DNA of 64,000 nt. It comes from an uncultured Flavobacteriaceae bacterium. Its GTDB lineage: Bacteria; Bacteroidota; Bacteroidia; Flavobacteriales; Flavobacteriaceae. This document shows, one piece after another, positions 8,308-17,119 of this stretch. The notes beneath the pieces are model-generated. The model was not told the origin of the DNA. It did not search any database and saw nothing but the letters and a program-made list of their open reading frames with translations. Made by a program: the position numbers and the translations under genes. The stretch covers positions 434,001 to 498,000 of the forward strand of contig CAKUPQ010000002.1 in NCBI GenBank assembly GCA_934675205.1, read 5' to 3'. Within the stretch, counting starts at the first letter, position 1, and every line of letters begins with the position of its first letter.

Positions 8308-8345
8308 AAAAGTCCGTTTATGCAATCATAAACGGACTTTTTAAC
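8308..8345 (+). terminator. Rho-independent terminator of the TonB-receptor locus
   Basis: A 15-bp perfect stem (8308-8322 with 8327-8341), a CAAT loop and a T run. A residues on the left make it usable in both directions. Confidence 0.85.
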
Positions 8346-8367
8346 TTTTATCCCTCCGAAAATTCAC

Positions 8368-8375
8368 TAACTTTG
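8368..8375 (+). promoter_or_regulatory. Promoter -7 element (TAACTTTG) of the desaturase gene
   Basis: TAACTTTG matches TAnnTTTG and lies 27 bases before the ATG at 8403. No convincing -33 TTG was found at the right spacing. Confidence 0.5.
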
Positions 8376-8402
8376 TAGAAAGAACCTTAAAAGAATGAAC
8401 TT

Positions 8403-9521
8403 ATGTCAGACGAAAAAGATCTTAAAGTTCCTGTTTTCATACGACCTCAAAAAGACGGTTTTTTTAAGAAATTAGTAAAAGAAGTACAGGAAAATATATT
8501 GAAAGACAAGTCTATTCAGAGGAAAAATATCTTTAAAGCCTTGTTTATGCTTACGATATTTTTTGTATTTTATGGTTGTATTTTGTATTTCGGGAATTCC
8601 ACTCCGCTTTTGTTTCTGTTTTATATCTTAATGGGCTTTTCGATGATAATCGTTTTTGTGAATTCGTTTCACGATGCGGCTCACAATGCCGTTTTCTTTT
8701 CCAAAAAGCAGAACAGGCTTTTTTGTTATGTGTTGGAGTTGTTCGGGAGTAACAGCGAAATTTGGATTCAACGACATATAATGTTGCACCACCCATATCC
8801 TAATATTCAGAATTGGGATTGCGATATTAAGCAAAGTGATGTGGTAAGGCTTTTTCCGAATTCACCTTGGTATAAGTTTCACAAGTTACAACATATTTAT
8901 ATGTGGTTTTTGTATCCGTTTTATACGTTGATTTGGTTGTTCAGTCGTGATTTTAAGGATTTTTTCGGAACTAAAGACAATTATTTAAAGCGGATTTATA
9001 AAATTCCGAGAATTGAATATGTAAAGCTCTTTGTAGCAAAAGCCTTTAATGTGTTTTATATGCTTGTGATTCCGTATTGGGTACTGAATCACTCTTTTGG
9101 AATGATATTTTTAGCTTGGTTTGTGATGCATCTATCTGCAAGTTTGTTGGGAGTAATTGCCCTTATTTCGACTCACGTGGACGAACACGCAGTTTTTCCG
9201 ATGCCTCCCGAAGACGGAAAAATGAATACAACGTGGGCTTATCACCAGATGTTGGTTACCAAAGATTTCAGTGCAGGAAATCCGATTACGGACTTTTTGT
9301 ATGGAGGATTTACGCACCACGTAGCACACCATTTATTCCCGACAGTTGGACATACATACTACCCGAAAATCACTCCTATTATCCGAAAATATGCAAAAGA
9401 ATATAACTTACCTTATACTTGTTATCCTGTATTTTCGGCTGTGCGTTCGCATTTTACCTTGTTAAAAAATCAAGGAAAAGAAGGGATAAGAGATTCTATT
9501 TTTACAGCAAGGGAATTGTAA
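8403..9521 (+). CDS. Membrane fatty acid desaturase
   Basis: A 372-residue integral membrane di-iron desaturase that introduces a double bond into membrane acyl chains. The three histidine boxes are present: HDAAH near residue 88, HIMLHHPYPN near residue 121, and HHVAHH near residue 303, plus a fourth histidine stretch (STHVDEHAVFP near residue 256). Hydrophobic helices fill residues 45-85, 165-180 and 205-255. The family is fatty acid desaturase type 1; regiospecificity cannot be told from sequence. The ATG at 8403 follows the promoter and gives the usual family length. It stands ahead of rsmG on the same strand, which has its own promoter-like element. Confidence 0.93.
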   Translation: MSDEKDLKVPVFIRPQKDGFFKKLVKEVQENILKDKSIQRKNIFKALFMLTIFFVFYGCILYFGNSTPLLFLFYILMGFSMIIVFVNSFHDAAHNAVFFSKKQNRLFCYVLELFGSNSEIWIQRHIMLHHPYPNIQNWDCDIKQSDVVRLFPNSPWYKFHKLQHIYMWFLYPFYTLIWLFSRDFKDFFGTKDNYLKRIYKIPRIEYVKLFVAKAFNVFYMLVIPYWVLNHSFGMIFLAWFVMHLSASLLGVIALISTHVDEHAVFPMPPEDGKMNTTWAYHQMLVTKDFSAGNPITDFLYGGFTHHVAHHLFPTVGHTYYPKITPIIRKYAKEYNLPYTCYPVFSAVRSHFTLLKNQGKEGIRDSIFTAREL

Positions 9522-9530
9522 TAATTTTCT

Positions 9531-9538
9531 TAAATTTG
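9531..9538 (+). promoter_or_regulatory. Promoter -7 element (TAAATTTG) of rsmG
   Basis: TAAATTTG fits TAnnTTTG and sits 20 bases before the ATG at 9559, just after the desaturase stop codon. This supports the ATG rather than the upstream in-frame TTG as start. Confidence 0.5.
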
Positions 9539-9558
9539 CCTTTCAGTTTAATTTGAAA

Positions 9559-10176
9559 ATGGAAGAAATTCTAAAACAATTTCCGAATCTTACCCAAACG
9601 CAAATCAGGCAGTTTTCGATGCTTGGAGAATTATACAAAGATTGGAATTCTAAAATTAATGTCATTTCCCGAAAGGATATTGACGAGCTTTATACAAGAC
9701 ACATCTTGCACAGTTTGGCTATTGCCAAAATTCAGCCCTTTGAGAAAGGAGCTAAAATTCTTGATGTGGGAACAGGAGGAGGTTTTCCAGGTATTCCGTT
9801 AGCTATTTTGTTTCCCGAAACCGATTTTTATCTGATTGATGTTATTGCCAAAAAAATAAAGGTCGTAAACGAAGTAGCTCAAGCAATCGGGCTTAAAAAC
9901 CTGAAAGCTGAACAAAAAAGAGCAGAATTGGTTTCGGATAAATTTGATTTTATCGTCAGTCGTGCTGTTACTAATATGCCTGATTTTGTGAATTGGGTAA
10001 AAGGAAAAATCAAAAAAGAAAACAAACACACACTCAAAAACGGAATCCTTTATCTGAAAGGAGGAGATTTAGCAGAAGAATTAAAATCGTTTCCGAAAGC
10101 AATTCAATATGATATTTCGGATTTTTTTAAAGATGATTTTTTTGAAACAAAAAAAGTAGTTTATTTACCGATTTAA
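9559..10176 (+). CDS. rsmG: 16S rRNA (guanine-527-N7)-methyltransferase RsmG
   Basis: A 205-residue cytoplasmic SAM-dependent methyltransferase (GidB) that modifies G527 of 16S rRNA. The family signatures are clear: NVISRKDIDELYTRHILHSL, the SAM-binding ILDVGTGGGFPGIPLAI near residue 68, the following acidic LIDVIAKK, and FIVSRAVTNMP near residue 131. An in-frame TTG lies two codons upstream, but the ATG is preferred and matches the normal N-terminus. It follows the desaturase by 37 bases. Confidence 0.95.
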   Translation: MEEILKQFPNLTQTQIRQFSMLGELYKDWNSKINVISRKDIDELYTRHILHSLAIAKIQPFEKGAKILDVGTGGGFPGIPLAILFPETDFYLIDVIAKKIKVVNEVAQAIGLKNLKAEQKRAELVSDKFDFIVSRAVTNMPDFVNWVKGKIKKENKHTLKNGILYLKGGDLAEELKSFPKAIQYDISDFFKDDFFETKKVVYLPI

Positions 10177-10236
10177 TAATTACGAATTACGATTTTTTGT
10201 AACCTCATAACCATATAACTTCATAACCTAAAAAAA

Positions 10237-10416
10237 ATGATGAACAAAAACACAGTATTAGCTTGGGCTACGGTAATAATGACAGTAATCGGATTTATTT
10301 TAATCGGATTGGGAATTTTCAGATACCAAGAATCAGCAGGTTGGGGATTTGGAGCAGTCGGAGTAGGGTTTTTGGCAAACGCTTGGGTTTTTAATGCCTT
10401 GAAAGGAAGAGTTTGA
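10237..10416 (+). CDS. Tiny membrane protein (CAL67264-like family)
   Basis: A 59-residue protein with two hydrophobic segments: WATVIMTVIGFILIGLGIF (about residues 10-28) and GFGAVGVGFLANAWVFNAL (about residues 37-55), joined by a short loop RYQESAGW. It ends KGRV. From memory it resembles a short flavobacterial membrane protein family labelled CAL67264; the function is unknown. The ATG is doubled and is preceded by a leader phrase identical over 25 bases with that in front of cmk (42347-42371). A longer minus-strand frame over the same bases is a shadow. Confidence 0.72.
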   Translation: MMNKNTVLAWATVIMTVIGFILIGLGIFRYQESAGWGFGAVGVGFLANAWVFNALKGRV

Positions 10417-10490
10417 TTAATATTCAGTCGCAGTTTACAGTGTTCAGTCTTAAACTGACAACTGTAAACCGACAACTGTAAACTAAAAAT

Positions 10491-11366
10491 TTAAGCCGAA
10501 GCAGTCTGAATGTCTTTATTGATTTTTTTGACTAATCCTTGTAGTACATTTCCGGGACCTACTTCTATAAATTCTGTTGCTCCGTCTGCTATCATTTGTT
10601 GTACAGATTGTGTCCATTTAACCGGAGCAGTAAGTTGAATAATCAGATTTTTCTTGATTTCATTAGGGTCAGAAACAGCATTTGCAGTTACATTCTGATA
10701 AACAGGACAAGTCGGAGTTGAAAAATTTGTATTTTCAATAGCTTGAGCCAATTCCTCTCGAGCAGGTTCCATCATCGGAGAGTGAAAAGCACCTCCCACA
10801 GGCAACAACAAAGCTCTTTTTGCTCCTTTTTCTTTCAATATTTCACAAGCTTTTTCAACAGCAGATGTTTCTCCTGAAATTACGAGTTGTCCCGGACAAT
10901 TATAGTTAGCCGCAACCACAACTCCATCAACCGAAGCACAAACTTCTTCGACAATATTATCTTCTAATCCTAACACTGCAGCCATAGTAGAGGGAGTGAT
11001 TTCACAGGCTTTTTGCATAGCCAAAGCTCTTTGAGAAACTAATTTAAGAGCATCTTCAAACGATAGAGTTTTGTTGGCAACCAAAGCCGAAAACTCTCCA
11101 AGAGAGTGTCCTGCAACCATTTCGGGCTGAAAAGAATCTCCCAAAGTGGCAGCCAAAATAACCGAATGTAAAAATATGGCAGGTTGCGTAACTTTGGTTT
11201 GTTTGAGTTCGTCTGCCGTACCTTCGAACATTATATCTGTAATTCTGAATCCGAGAATTTCGTTGGCTTTTTCAAACATTTCTTTCGCTAAAGCGGAATT
11301 TTCGTACAAATCCTTTCCCATTCCCGTAAATTGAGCTCCCTGACCGGGAAAAACGTATGCTTTCAT
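10491..11366 (-). CDS. fabD: Malonyl CoA-acyl carrier protein transacylase
   Basis: A 291-residue enzyme that moves malonyl groups from CoA to acyl carrier protein for fatty acid synthesis. Motifs: AYVFPGQGAQFTGMGKDLY at the N-terminus, the nucleophile elbow GHSLGEFSALVA (Ser near residue 90), the active-site histidine in GGAFHSPMM near residue 198, and the C-terminal FIEVGPGNVLQGLVKKI. The frame extends 28 codons upstream, but the ATG at 11366 gives the exact family N-terminus, and the extension overlaps the divergent acetyltransferase promoter region. It is a single gene, divergent from the GNAT gene with 49 bases between. Confidence 0.95.
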   Translation of the reverse strand: MKAYVFPGQGAQFTGMGKDLYENSALAKEMFEKANEILGFRITDIMFEGTADELKQTKVTQPAIFLHSVILAATLGDSFQPEMVAGHSLGEFSALVANKTLSFEDALKLVSQRALAMQKACEITPSTMAAVLGLEDNIVEEVCASVDGVVVAANYNCPGQLVISGETSAVEKACEILKEKGAKRALLLPVGGAFHSPMMEPAREELAQAIENTNFSTPTCPVYQNVTANAVSDPNEIKKNLIIQLTAPVKWTQSVQQMIADGATEFIEVGPGNVLQGLVKKINKDIQTASA

Positions 11367-11415
11367 TTTTTTTCTTAATTTAGTCGTTTGTAAAAAACAA
11401 ATATAAAACTTTTCT

Positions 11416-11865
11416 ATGAATACCGAGCTTGTAAAAATAAAACAAATCAATTATAAAGAAACCTATCCGATAAGGCAGGTTGTTTTACGTCCGAACAGAC
11501 CTTTGGAAACCTGTTTTTTTGGTGGAGATGAATTGGAAACAACCTTTCATTTTGGATTGTTCTACAAAGATAAATTAGTCGGAATTATCTCTCTTTTTAA
11601 GAACGATAATCCGTTGTTTCAGGAAGAAAATCAATATCAAATCAGAGGAATGGCTGTTTTGGAACAGTATCAAAAATATAGTTTCGGAAAAATGTTAGTC
11701 CAACATTCCGAAAAGTTTTTATACGAAAAAAACATTTCTTTTATTTGGTTTAATGCACGAGAAATTGCGGTAAACTTCTACAAAAAGCAAGGTTACGAAA
11801 TAATCGGAAACGCTTTTGATATTCCCGATGTGGGAGTGCATTATGTAATGTGGAAAGAGGTTTGA
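11416..11865 (+). CDS. GNAT family N-acetyltransferase
   Basis: A 149-residue GNAT-fold acetyltransferase. The central strand-loop-helix FGLFYKDKLVGIISLF, the acetyl-CoA site IRGMAVLEQYQKYSFGKMLVQ (motif A, Q-x-x-x-x-G-K variant), and the late segment NARE..AVNFYKKQGYEIIG are typical of the family. The substrate is unknown. The N-terminal part (RQVVLRPNRPLETCFF) is conserved in a flavobacterial subgroup as I recall it. It stands alone, divergent from fabD. Confidence 0.85.
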   Translation: MNTELVKIKQINYKETYPIRQVVLRPNRPLETCFFGGDELETTFHFGLFYKDKLVGIISLFKNDNPLFQEENQYQIRGMAVLEQYQKYSFGKMLVQHSEKFLYEKNISFIWFNAREIAVNFYKKQGYEIIGNAFDIPDVGVHYVMWKEV

Positions 11866-11930
11866 TGTCAGATGCTGGGTGTTAGGTGTCGTTTTTGTCA
11901 TTCATCGAGATCAAGCATCTGACATCCAAC

Positions 11931-14900
11931 TTACTTCTTGTAAAACCTTCTAAATTTCAAATACGACACAAATCCTAAAACAGCCACAATCACAATCGAG
12001 TAATACACAAAGCTTGGAGTTACAACTTTGTCTCCGCTTGCGTAGGAATGCAATCCCGACAAATAAAAATTAACTCCGAAATACGTCATAATGATTGAGG
12101 CAATAGCAACCACACTTAATAAATTATAAATCCATAGGTTTCTCATTCCCGGAACTAATCTTACGTGAATTACAAAAGCATAAACCATAATTGAAATTAA
12201 AGCCCACGTTTCTTTCGGGTCCCAGCCCCAGTAACGTCCCCAGCTTTCGTTTGCCCATTGCCCTCCGAGAAAGTTTCCGATAGTAAGCATTACAAGCCCG
12301 ACTGTTAAAGCCATTTCGTTGATATAAGTAAGCTCTTTGATGTTGAGCTCCATTTTTTGCTTGTTCTTGCTATTTGTAAAAATCATCAAAAGCAAAGCAA
12401 CGATTCCGAGTACCATTCCGATAGCAAAAGGACCATAGCTTCCTACGATTATCGAAACGTGAATCATCAGCCAATACGAATCCAAAACAGGTTGCAAATT
12501 AGCAATTTGAGGGTCCATCCAGTTCCAATGAGCAATCATCAAAATCATTGAAGCCACAAAAGCGGTAGAAGCAACCGTAAGCCCCGATTTTCTTCCAAAA
12601 ATAAGTCCGAAAAGCATTGTAGCCCAAGCCACATAAATCATCGATTCGTAAGCATCACTCCAAGGTGCGTGTCCCGAAATATACCAACGATAACCCAATC
12701 CTGTTGTATGAAGAATAAACAGAAAAGCTATAATTCCGAAGAATACTTTGATTAAAGTGTTGATGATTTTATTGTTATAAAAAATCTGAACAATACAAAC
12801 CAAAAACATCAACAAACTCGCATACATATACCACGAAAACAATTTTTTGAAAATATCATATTTGTTGTACGTAATTTCCGATTGGATCTTTTTGTCGGAA
12901 GGCATTACCTCACTTCCGAATTTATGCTGATAAGCATTGATACTTGCCAACAAATCATCAGCCTGATTGTAGCCTCCCGAACGGTTTGCCTCTTGCAACG
13001 TATGGAAATACAAAGGCATAATATTCCGAACATACATAGAATCCTGTCCTTTGATATTAGAATTGCTCAACTCCAAAAACGAAATCCACTTGTTATTGTG
13101 GTCATTTGGAATCGGGAAAACTCTCAAAATCCCTCCTCCCAAAGCCGAGCTTAACAAAACTGCTTTTCGATGAGCTTCAATAATGTCTTTCTGAAAAGCA
13201 TTCGGGACTCTTGCCTTTTGGGCATCTTCCAAAAAAGGAGATAATTTATAATTATCATTTTCATCAAAAAAGTTCAGAAGTGAAGCATATTTAGCATCTT
13301 CCGAAACTTCTAACAAGTGTCTGATGCTGTCGTTTCCTCTTTTCAGATAAATAATCGGAACTTCATTCCACAAATTCGGATACTGAATCATTGACAAAAA
13401 CACTTGGTCGGAATTCAATCCTTTGTAATGGTCGCTTTTGCTAACTTTACGAATCAATTCGGACGAAAAAGTATTCACGGGTTTCATTCGTCCTCCTGCA
13501 TCTTGAATGACCAATTTTCCGAATTTTTCTGCGTGAACTTTATCAACCGCAAGCACATCAATAAGAGAATCAACTTGTTGTTCAGTGATTCCCAAAGTGA
13601 TTCTTTTGTGTTTATGTTCTTGGGTTTGGGTTGTATCCTGAACGTGATTGTGTTCTTGTGCAAATCCGTTCAATCCTAAAAATAAAGCCAAAACCGAAAG
13701 CAATTTTGCTTTTCTGTTTTTGACTCTTTTCAGCATTTTTCTCAAATCTCCGAATCGGGAGTTTCTGTCAAAAATAATCCAAACCATCGCGATATATAAT
13801 AAAGTGTATCCGATATACGTAATCCATGTTCCCCAAAAATCGTGATTTACCGAAAGTATGGTAATATCAGGGTCAAAGTTTGCCCTGTTTTCAGCATTTG
13901 AATATTCGTAAGAAGCCTGAAAAAATCTATATCCTTTGTGGTCAAGCACGTGATTCATATAGATTTCGTAATCAAACGGATTTTCGTCTTCAACAGTGAT
14001 TTGGCTTCTAAAAGCCGAAAATCCACTTTCCGTTCCCGGATATTTATCAGCAATAAAATCATTCAGATGAATAGCAAACGGAAGTTGGTATAACTTACTC
14101 CCGAAAAATACGGTATATTCCAATTCTCCCTGTTTGAAGTTAAACGGAATTCCCATTTTTCCTTTTGCTCCCAAAAGTGTAACATCTCTTTCGATTCCCT
14201 CCGATTTTATGGTAACCGTAAGAGCATCATCGCTTACTTGGTCTTTCCAATTTCCGTTAGAAGTATAGTCTATTTTTCCGTTTATTGCCAATTCGGGAAA
14301 AACAAAACTCGTTCCTGCCATAGTATAAAGTGAACGAAGATGCAACGGCTGTAAGGAATCTGCATATACCAAACCTTGCTCTTGAGTTGCCATTACCATA
14401 TAATTTCCTCCAAACGGAGTTTTTATAAAGTATTGGTCATTTTCTTCTTTAAAAATATTGATAGCTCCTTCGGTTTCTTTGTTGAAAGCGTATAGTATAT
14501 TGTGAAAACTCTGAACTTCTCCCTCTTTTAAGAAATGTTCGTGTCTTTCTCCATCTCCTGATTCGACCATTTTCAGATATACCTCTCCATTGGGGTCTTC
14601 TACAATGCTTTCCGTAGCTCCCATAACGAAGTTTTTGTAATTAATTTCGTAGGGTTTTCCGCTAAATTCTCCTCTGATTTTAAAACTGTTATCTGTTGCT
14701 TGTGAAAGAATAAGTGATTTTTCGTGGGTTTTTCTACGCATTTCTCCCTCGTGTTCTCCGTCCACCATAACAGTCAGATAGAATTTATCCGAAAACATTT
14801 GGGTTTCGCTTTTTCCCTCCTGAACAGCCATAATTCCTTCGTAGCTGATATAACGGGTAACGAAAGCCCCAACCAAAATCAGAATAAACGATAGGTGAAG

Positions 14901-15143
14901 TAAAAGCGTACTTAATTTCTCTTTTCGCAACAGGTTATACCGCTTAATGTTTCCGATGAAGTTTATCAGGAAAAATGCCATAATTACTTCGAACCACCAC
15001 GCATTATACACCATAATTCGTGCTGTATCGGTATTGTATTTGTCTTCGATAAAAGTTCCGATTGCCATTGCTGTTGCAAATACGATAAACAAAACAGCCA
15101 TTAAGCGGGTAGAGAATAAAAAGGAAAATATTTTCTTATCCAT
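11931..15143 (-). CDS. ccsBA: Fused ResB-CcsA cytochrome c biogenesis protein
   Basis: A 1070-residue inner-membrane system II cytochrome c synthetase that exports haem and attaches it to apocytochromes. The N-terminal ResB/CcsB part has early membrane helices (FLFSTRLMAVLFIVFATAMAIG), a helix LLLHLSFILILVGAFVTRYI near residue 83, and a long extracytoplasmic domain. A further helix near residue 440 precedes a periplasmic stretch with a His-rich linker (HNHVQDTTQTQEHKHKR, coded near 13601-13665). The CcsA part has the helices with GYRWYISGHAPWSDAYESM and the haem-handling WGRYWGWDPKETWALI near residue 970. The fusion is the usual Bacteroidota arrangement. The gene is monocistronic. Confidence 0.95.
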   Translation of the reverse strand: MDKKIFSFLFSTRLMAVLFIVFATAMAIGTFIEDKYNTDTARIMVYNAWWFEVIMAFFLINFIGNIKRYNLLRKEKLSTLLLHLSFILILVGAFVTRYISYEGIMAVQEGKSETQMFSDKFYLTVMVDGEHEGEMRRKTHEKSLILSQATDNSFKIRGEFSGKPYEINYKNFVMGATESIVEDPNGEVYLKMVESGDGERHEHFLKEGEVQSFHNILYAFNKETEGAINIFKEENDQYFIKTPFGGNYMVMATQEQGLVYADSLQPLHLRSLYTMAGTSFVFPELAINGKIDYTSNGNWKDQVSDDALTVTIKSEGIERDVTLLGAKGKMGIPFNFKQGELEYTVFFGSKLYQLPFAIHLNDFIADKYPGTESGFSAFRSQITVEDENPFDYEIYMNHVLDHKGYRFFQASYEYSNAENRANFDPDITILSVNHDFWGTWITYIGYTLLYIAMVWIIFDRNSRFGDLRKMLKRVKNRKAKLLSVLALFLGLNGFAQEHNHVQDTTQTQEHKHKRITLGITEQQVDSLIDVLAVDKVHAEKFGKLVIQDAGGRMKPVNTFSSELIRKVSKSDHYKGLNSDQVFLSMIQYPNLWNEVPIIYLKRGNDSIRHLLEVSEDAKYASLLNFFDENDNYKLSPFLEDAQKARVPNAFQKDIIEAHRKAVLLSSALGGGILRVFPIPNDHNNKWISFLELSNSNIKGQDSMYVRNIMPLYFHTLQEANRSGGYNQADDLLASINAYQHKFGSEVMPSDKKIQSEITYNKYDIFKKLFSWYMYASLLMFLVCIVQIFYNNKIINTLIKVFFGIIAFLFILHTTGLGYRWYISGHAPWSDAYESMIYVAWATMLFGLIFGRKSGLTVASTAFVASMILMIAHWNWMDPQIANLQPVLDSYWLMIHVSIIVGSYGPFAIGMVLGIVALLLMIFTNSKNKQKMELNIKELTYINEMALTVGLVMLTIGNFLGGQWANESWGRYWGWDPKETWALISIMVYAFVIHVRLVPGMRNLWIYNLLSVVAIASIIMTYFGVNFYLSGLHSYASGDKVVTPSFVYYSIVIVAVLGFVSYLKFRRFYKK

Positions 15144-15199
15144 TATTGAAAAGGGGATTTATGAATAAATGAATTTTGCAAAGGTAAGTCATATAAAAC

Positions 15200-15226
15200 A
15201 AAAAACCACTCGATTAAGTGGCTTTT
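15200..15226 (-). terminator. Terminator after the FKBP-type lipoprotein gene
   Basis: CCACT (15206-15210) pairs with AGTGG (15217-15221), extended by flanking A/T pairing. On the minus strand the stem is followed by a T run. It separates the lipoprotein gene from ccsBA. Confidence 0.65.
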
Positions 15227-15238
15227 TAAATGCTAAAT

Positions 15239-16114
15239 TTATTCTAAAATAGGTCCGTGACAAGCAGGGTCTAAATGTACTTTGATACCATTACAGGCCG
15301 GAATTTCATCAAAAGGATATAAATCCCCGTCTGAATTCCGTTGAATTTCTTTCTTGGTAAGAATTCCGTCTCCATCATCGTCTATATCCAAATAGTTATA
15401 AACTCCGTCTCCGTCAGAATCATATTCACGAGGGTCATCGCCTAAATTTTCTACTTCAAATCGGGATTGAATACCGTCTCTGTCGTGGTCTCTGTATCTT
15501 AATGTGTTAAGTTCTATGTTAAAAACAAGAGGGGAATAAGCAGGAATATTGGTTTGAGTTCTGTTGTAATACCCCAATCCTGATGGAATAATTACAATTC
15601 CCGAACCCGAATCTTCAAACGCATTTAAAGATTCATTATATATTCCTGTTTTTAATTCCGGAAAAAAGTGAGTCCAACCGTCCACAGCAAGATTTTCGTG
15701 ATAAAACCATACAGGATTGGGAACATAGTCAAATTGCGTTCCATCAAATCTCCATCCTTTATATGTAACAAAAACTGAATCTACGTGAGAAGGTCTTTCA
15801 TTTACTCCCTCATTAAGCTTTAAAAAATATAACTTATATTCAATATCGTGTTTGTTTACGATTTTAAATGTTAAGTTGGGGTGTTGTGATAAAGGAGTTT
15901 GTGTTCCGTTTTCAGGAATTTCTATGATACTTGCATCTAATCCTGTTCCTTCAAGATAGTGTGTGGTTAAATACTCGTCTATTGCTTCAATTTCAGTAGC
16001 ATACTGCTCGTCATAAGGTCTTGGAGGTGTATAATTTGCATCATCATCATCTTTACAAGAAAATAAAAGTGAAGCTCCGAATGCTATTAATACGTATAAT
16101 TTTAAAGTTTTCAT
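15239..16114 (-). CDS. FKBP-type peptidyl-prolyl isomerase lipoprotein with calcium-binding-like repeats
   Basis: A 291-residue exported lipoprotein: signal peptide with lipobox LLFSCKDDDD (Cys near residue 20). The middle part is FKBP-like (VDSVFVTYKGWRFDGTQFD, GIVIIPSGLGYYN, YSPLVFNIELN), the pattern seen in flavobacterial lipoproteins annotated as FKBP-type PPIases. The C-terminal 65 residues are rich in DxDxDG loops (DHDRDGIQSRFEVENLGDD, YDSDGDGVYNYLDIDDDGDG), as in thrombospondin type 3-like calcium-binding repeats. It probably acts at the outer membrane or periplasm in protein folding. The ATG at 16114 gives a clean signal peptide; upstream in-frame codons are not needed. It is a single gene with its own terminator. 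Confidence 0.85.
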   Translation of the reverse strand: MKTLKLYVLIAFGASLLFSCKDDDDANYTPPRPYDEQYATEIEAIDEYLTTHYLEGTGLDASIIEIPENGTQTPLSQHPNLTFKIVNKHDIEYKLYFLKLNEGVNERPSHVDSVFVTYKGWRFDGTQFDYVPNPVWFYHENLAVDGWTHFFPELKTGIYNESLNAFEDSGSGIVIIPSGLGYYNRTQTNIPAYSPLVFNIELNTLRYRDHDRDGIQSRFEVENLGDDPREYDSDGDGVYNYLDIDDDGDGILTKKEIQRNSDGDLYPFDEIPACNGIKVHLDPACHGPILE

Positions 16115-16191
16115 TTTATGATTTTTTTGAGGGTGCAAGATACAATTTTGCTTTATTTTTGTACGGATATTAACGTAGTTTTTACAAAAAT

Positions 16192-16554
16192 ATGCGAATC
16201 GACAAATATTTATGGTGTGTCAGGTATTACAAAACCCGAAATATGGCAACCGAAGCCTGTAAAAAGAATCACATTACCGTAAACGGAAATGTTGTAAAAT
16301 CATCGAAAGAAGTTTTTCCGACTGATAAGATTACAGTCAGAAAAGACCAGATAAATTATGAACTTACGGTTTTGGATATTCCTCAAAATAGGGTAGGAGC
16401 AAAGCTCGTGGACATTTACCGAAAGGACGAAACTCCACAGGAGGCTTTTGCTCATTTGGAACTTTTGAAACTCTCGAAAGAACATTACAGAACCAAAGGA
16501 CAAGGCCGTCCAACCAAAAAAGACCGTAGAGATATTGATAATTTGGAAATTTGA
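16192..16554 (+). CDS. S4-domain RNA-binding protein (Hsp15-like)
   Basis: A 120-residue cytoplasmic protein with an N-terminal S4 fold: MRIDKYLWCVRYYKTRNMAT, then the loop HITVNGNVVKSSKEV and PTDKITVR. The basic tail HYRTKGQGRPTKKDRRDID is typical of Hsp15/HslR-type proteins, which rescue stalled 50S subunits in E. coli. Function by family only. It is the first gene on the + strand after the divergent FKBP lipoprotein. Confidence 0.88.
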   Translation: MRIDKYLWCVRYYKTRNMATEACKKNHITVNGNVVKSSKEVFPTDKITVRKDQINYELTVLDIPQNRVGAKLVDIYRKDETPQEAFAHLELLKLSKEHYRTKGQGRPTKKDRRDIDNLEI

Positions 16555-16593
16555 AAATGTGTCAATTTGAAAATTACGATTCAACAAATTTCC

Positions 16594-16601
16594 TATCTTT
16601 G
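16594..16601 (+). promoter_or_regulatory. Promoter -7 element (TATCTTTG) of the phosphoribosyltransferase gene
   Basis: TATCTTTG matches TAnnTTTG and lies 19 bases before the ATG at 16621. Confidence 0.5.
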
Positions 16602-16620
16602 AACAAAAAATAACAGCACA

Positions 16621-17118
16621 ATGAACCAAAATTTAATTCTTACTCCGATTCAGATAAATCATAAAATTAAGCGTATTGCCTACCAGATATACGAAACTTT
16701 TTCAGACGAAAAAGAAATTGTATTAGCAGGAATAAACGGAAACGGATATATTTTTTCCCAGGAAATAGCCAAAGTGGTTGCAGCAATTTCTCCTATCAAA
16801 GTATTGCTTTGTGAAGTCAAAATTGACAAGAAAAATCCGATGGATAAAATCGAAACTTCTTTACAATCAGGAGAATATAAAGATAAAGCGATAGTGTTGG
16901 TTGATGATGTTCTGCATTCGGGAACTACCTTGGTCTATGGAGTAAAACACTTTTTGGAAATTCCGCTCAAAAAACTGAAAACAGCCGTTTTGGTGGACAG
17001 AAATCACAAAAAATATCCGATAAAAGTAGATTTCAAAGGACTTTCGCTTTCAACTTCGTTGCAGGAACACGTAAGTGTGAGTTTTGACAAAAAAGATTTT
17101 GGAGTGTATTTAAGTTGA
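16621..17118 (+). CDS. PyrR-like phosphoribosyltransferase
   Basis: A 165-residue type I phosphoribosyltransferase fold. The PRPP-binding loop is IVLVDDVLHSGTTLVYGV near residue 91, and the N-terminal ILTPIQINHKIKRIAYQIYE resembles PyrR/uracil phosphoribosyltransferases. The late segment AVLVDRNHKKYPIKVDFKG is the PyrR-type flap region. It could be a pyrimidine regulator or a salvage enzyme; sequence alone does not decide. It ends one base before the convergent menD stop codon. Confidence 0.8.
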   Translation: MNQNLILTPIQINHKIKRIAYQIYETFSDEKEIVLAGINGNGYIFSQEIAKVVAAISPIKVLLCEVKIDKKNPMDKIETSLQSGEYKDKAIVLVDDVLHSGTTLVYGVKHFLEIPLKKLKTAVLVDRNHKKYPIKVDFKGLSLSTSLQEHVSVSFDKKDFGVYLS

Positions 17119-17119
17119 T

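Noticed and set aside
10221..10475. 84-codon minus-strand frame opposite the tiny membrane gene
   Set aside because: It is antisense to a well-formed two-helix membrane protein and its translation is a proline/threonine-rich stretch typical of an antisense frame.
11367..11450. 28-codon upstream extension of fabD
   Set aside because: The extension is hydrophobic and unrelated to FabD; the ATG at 11366 gives the exact family start.
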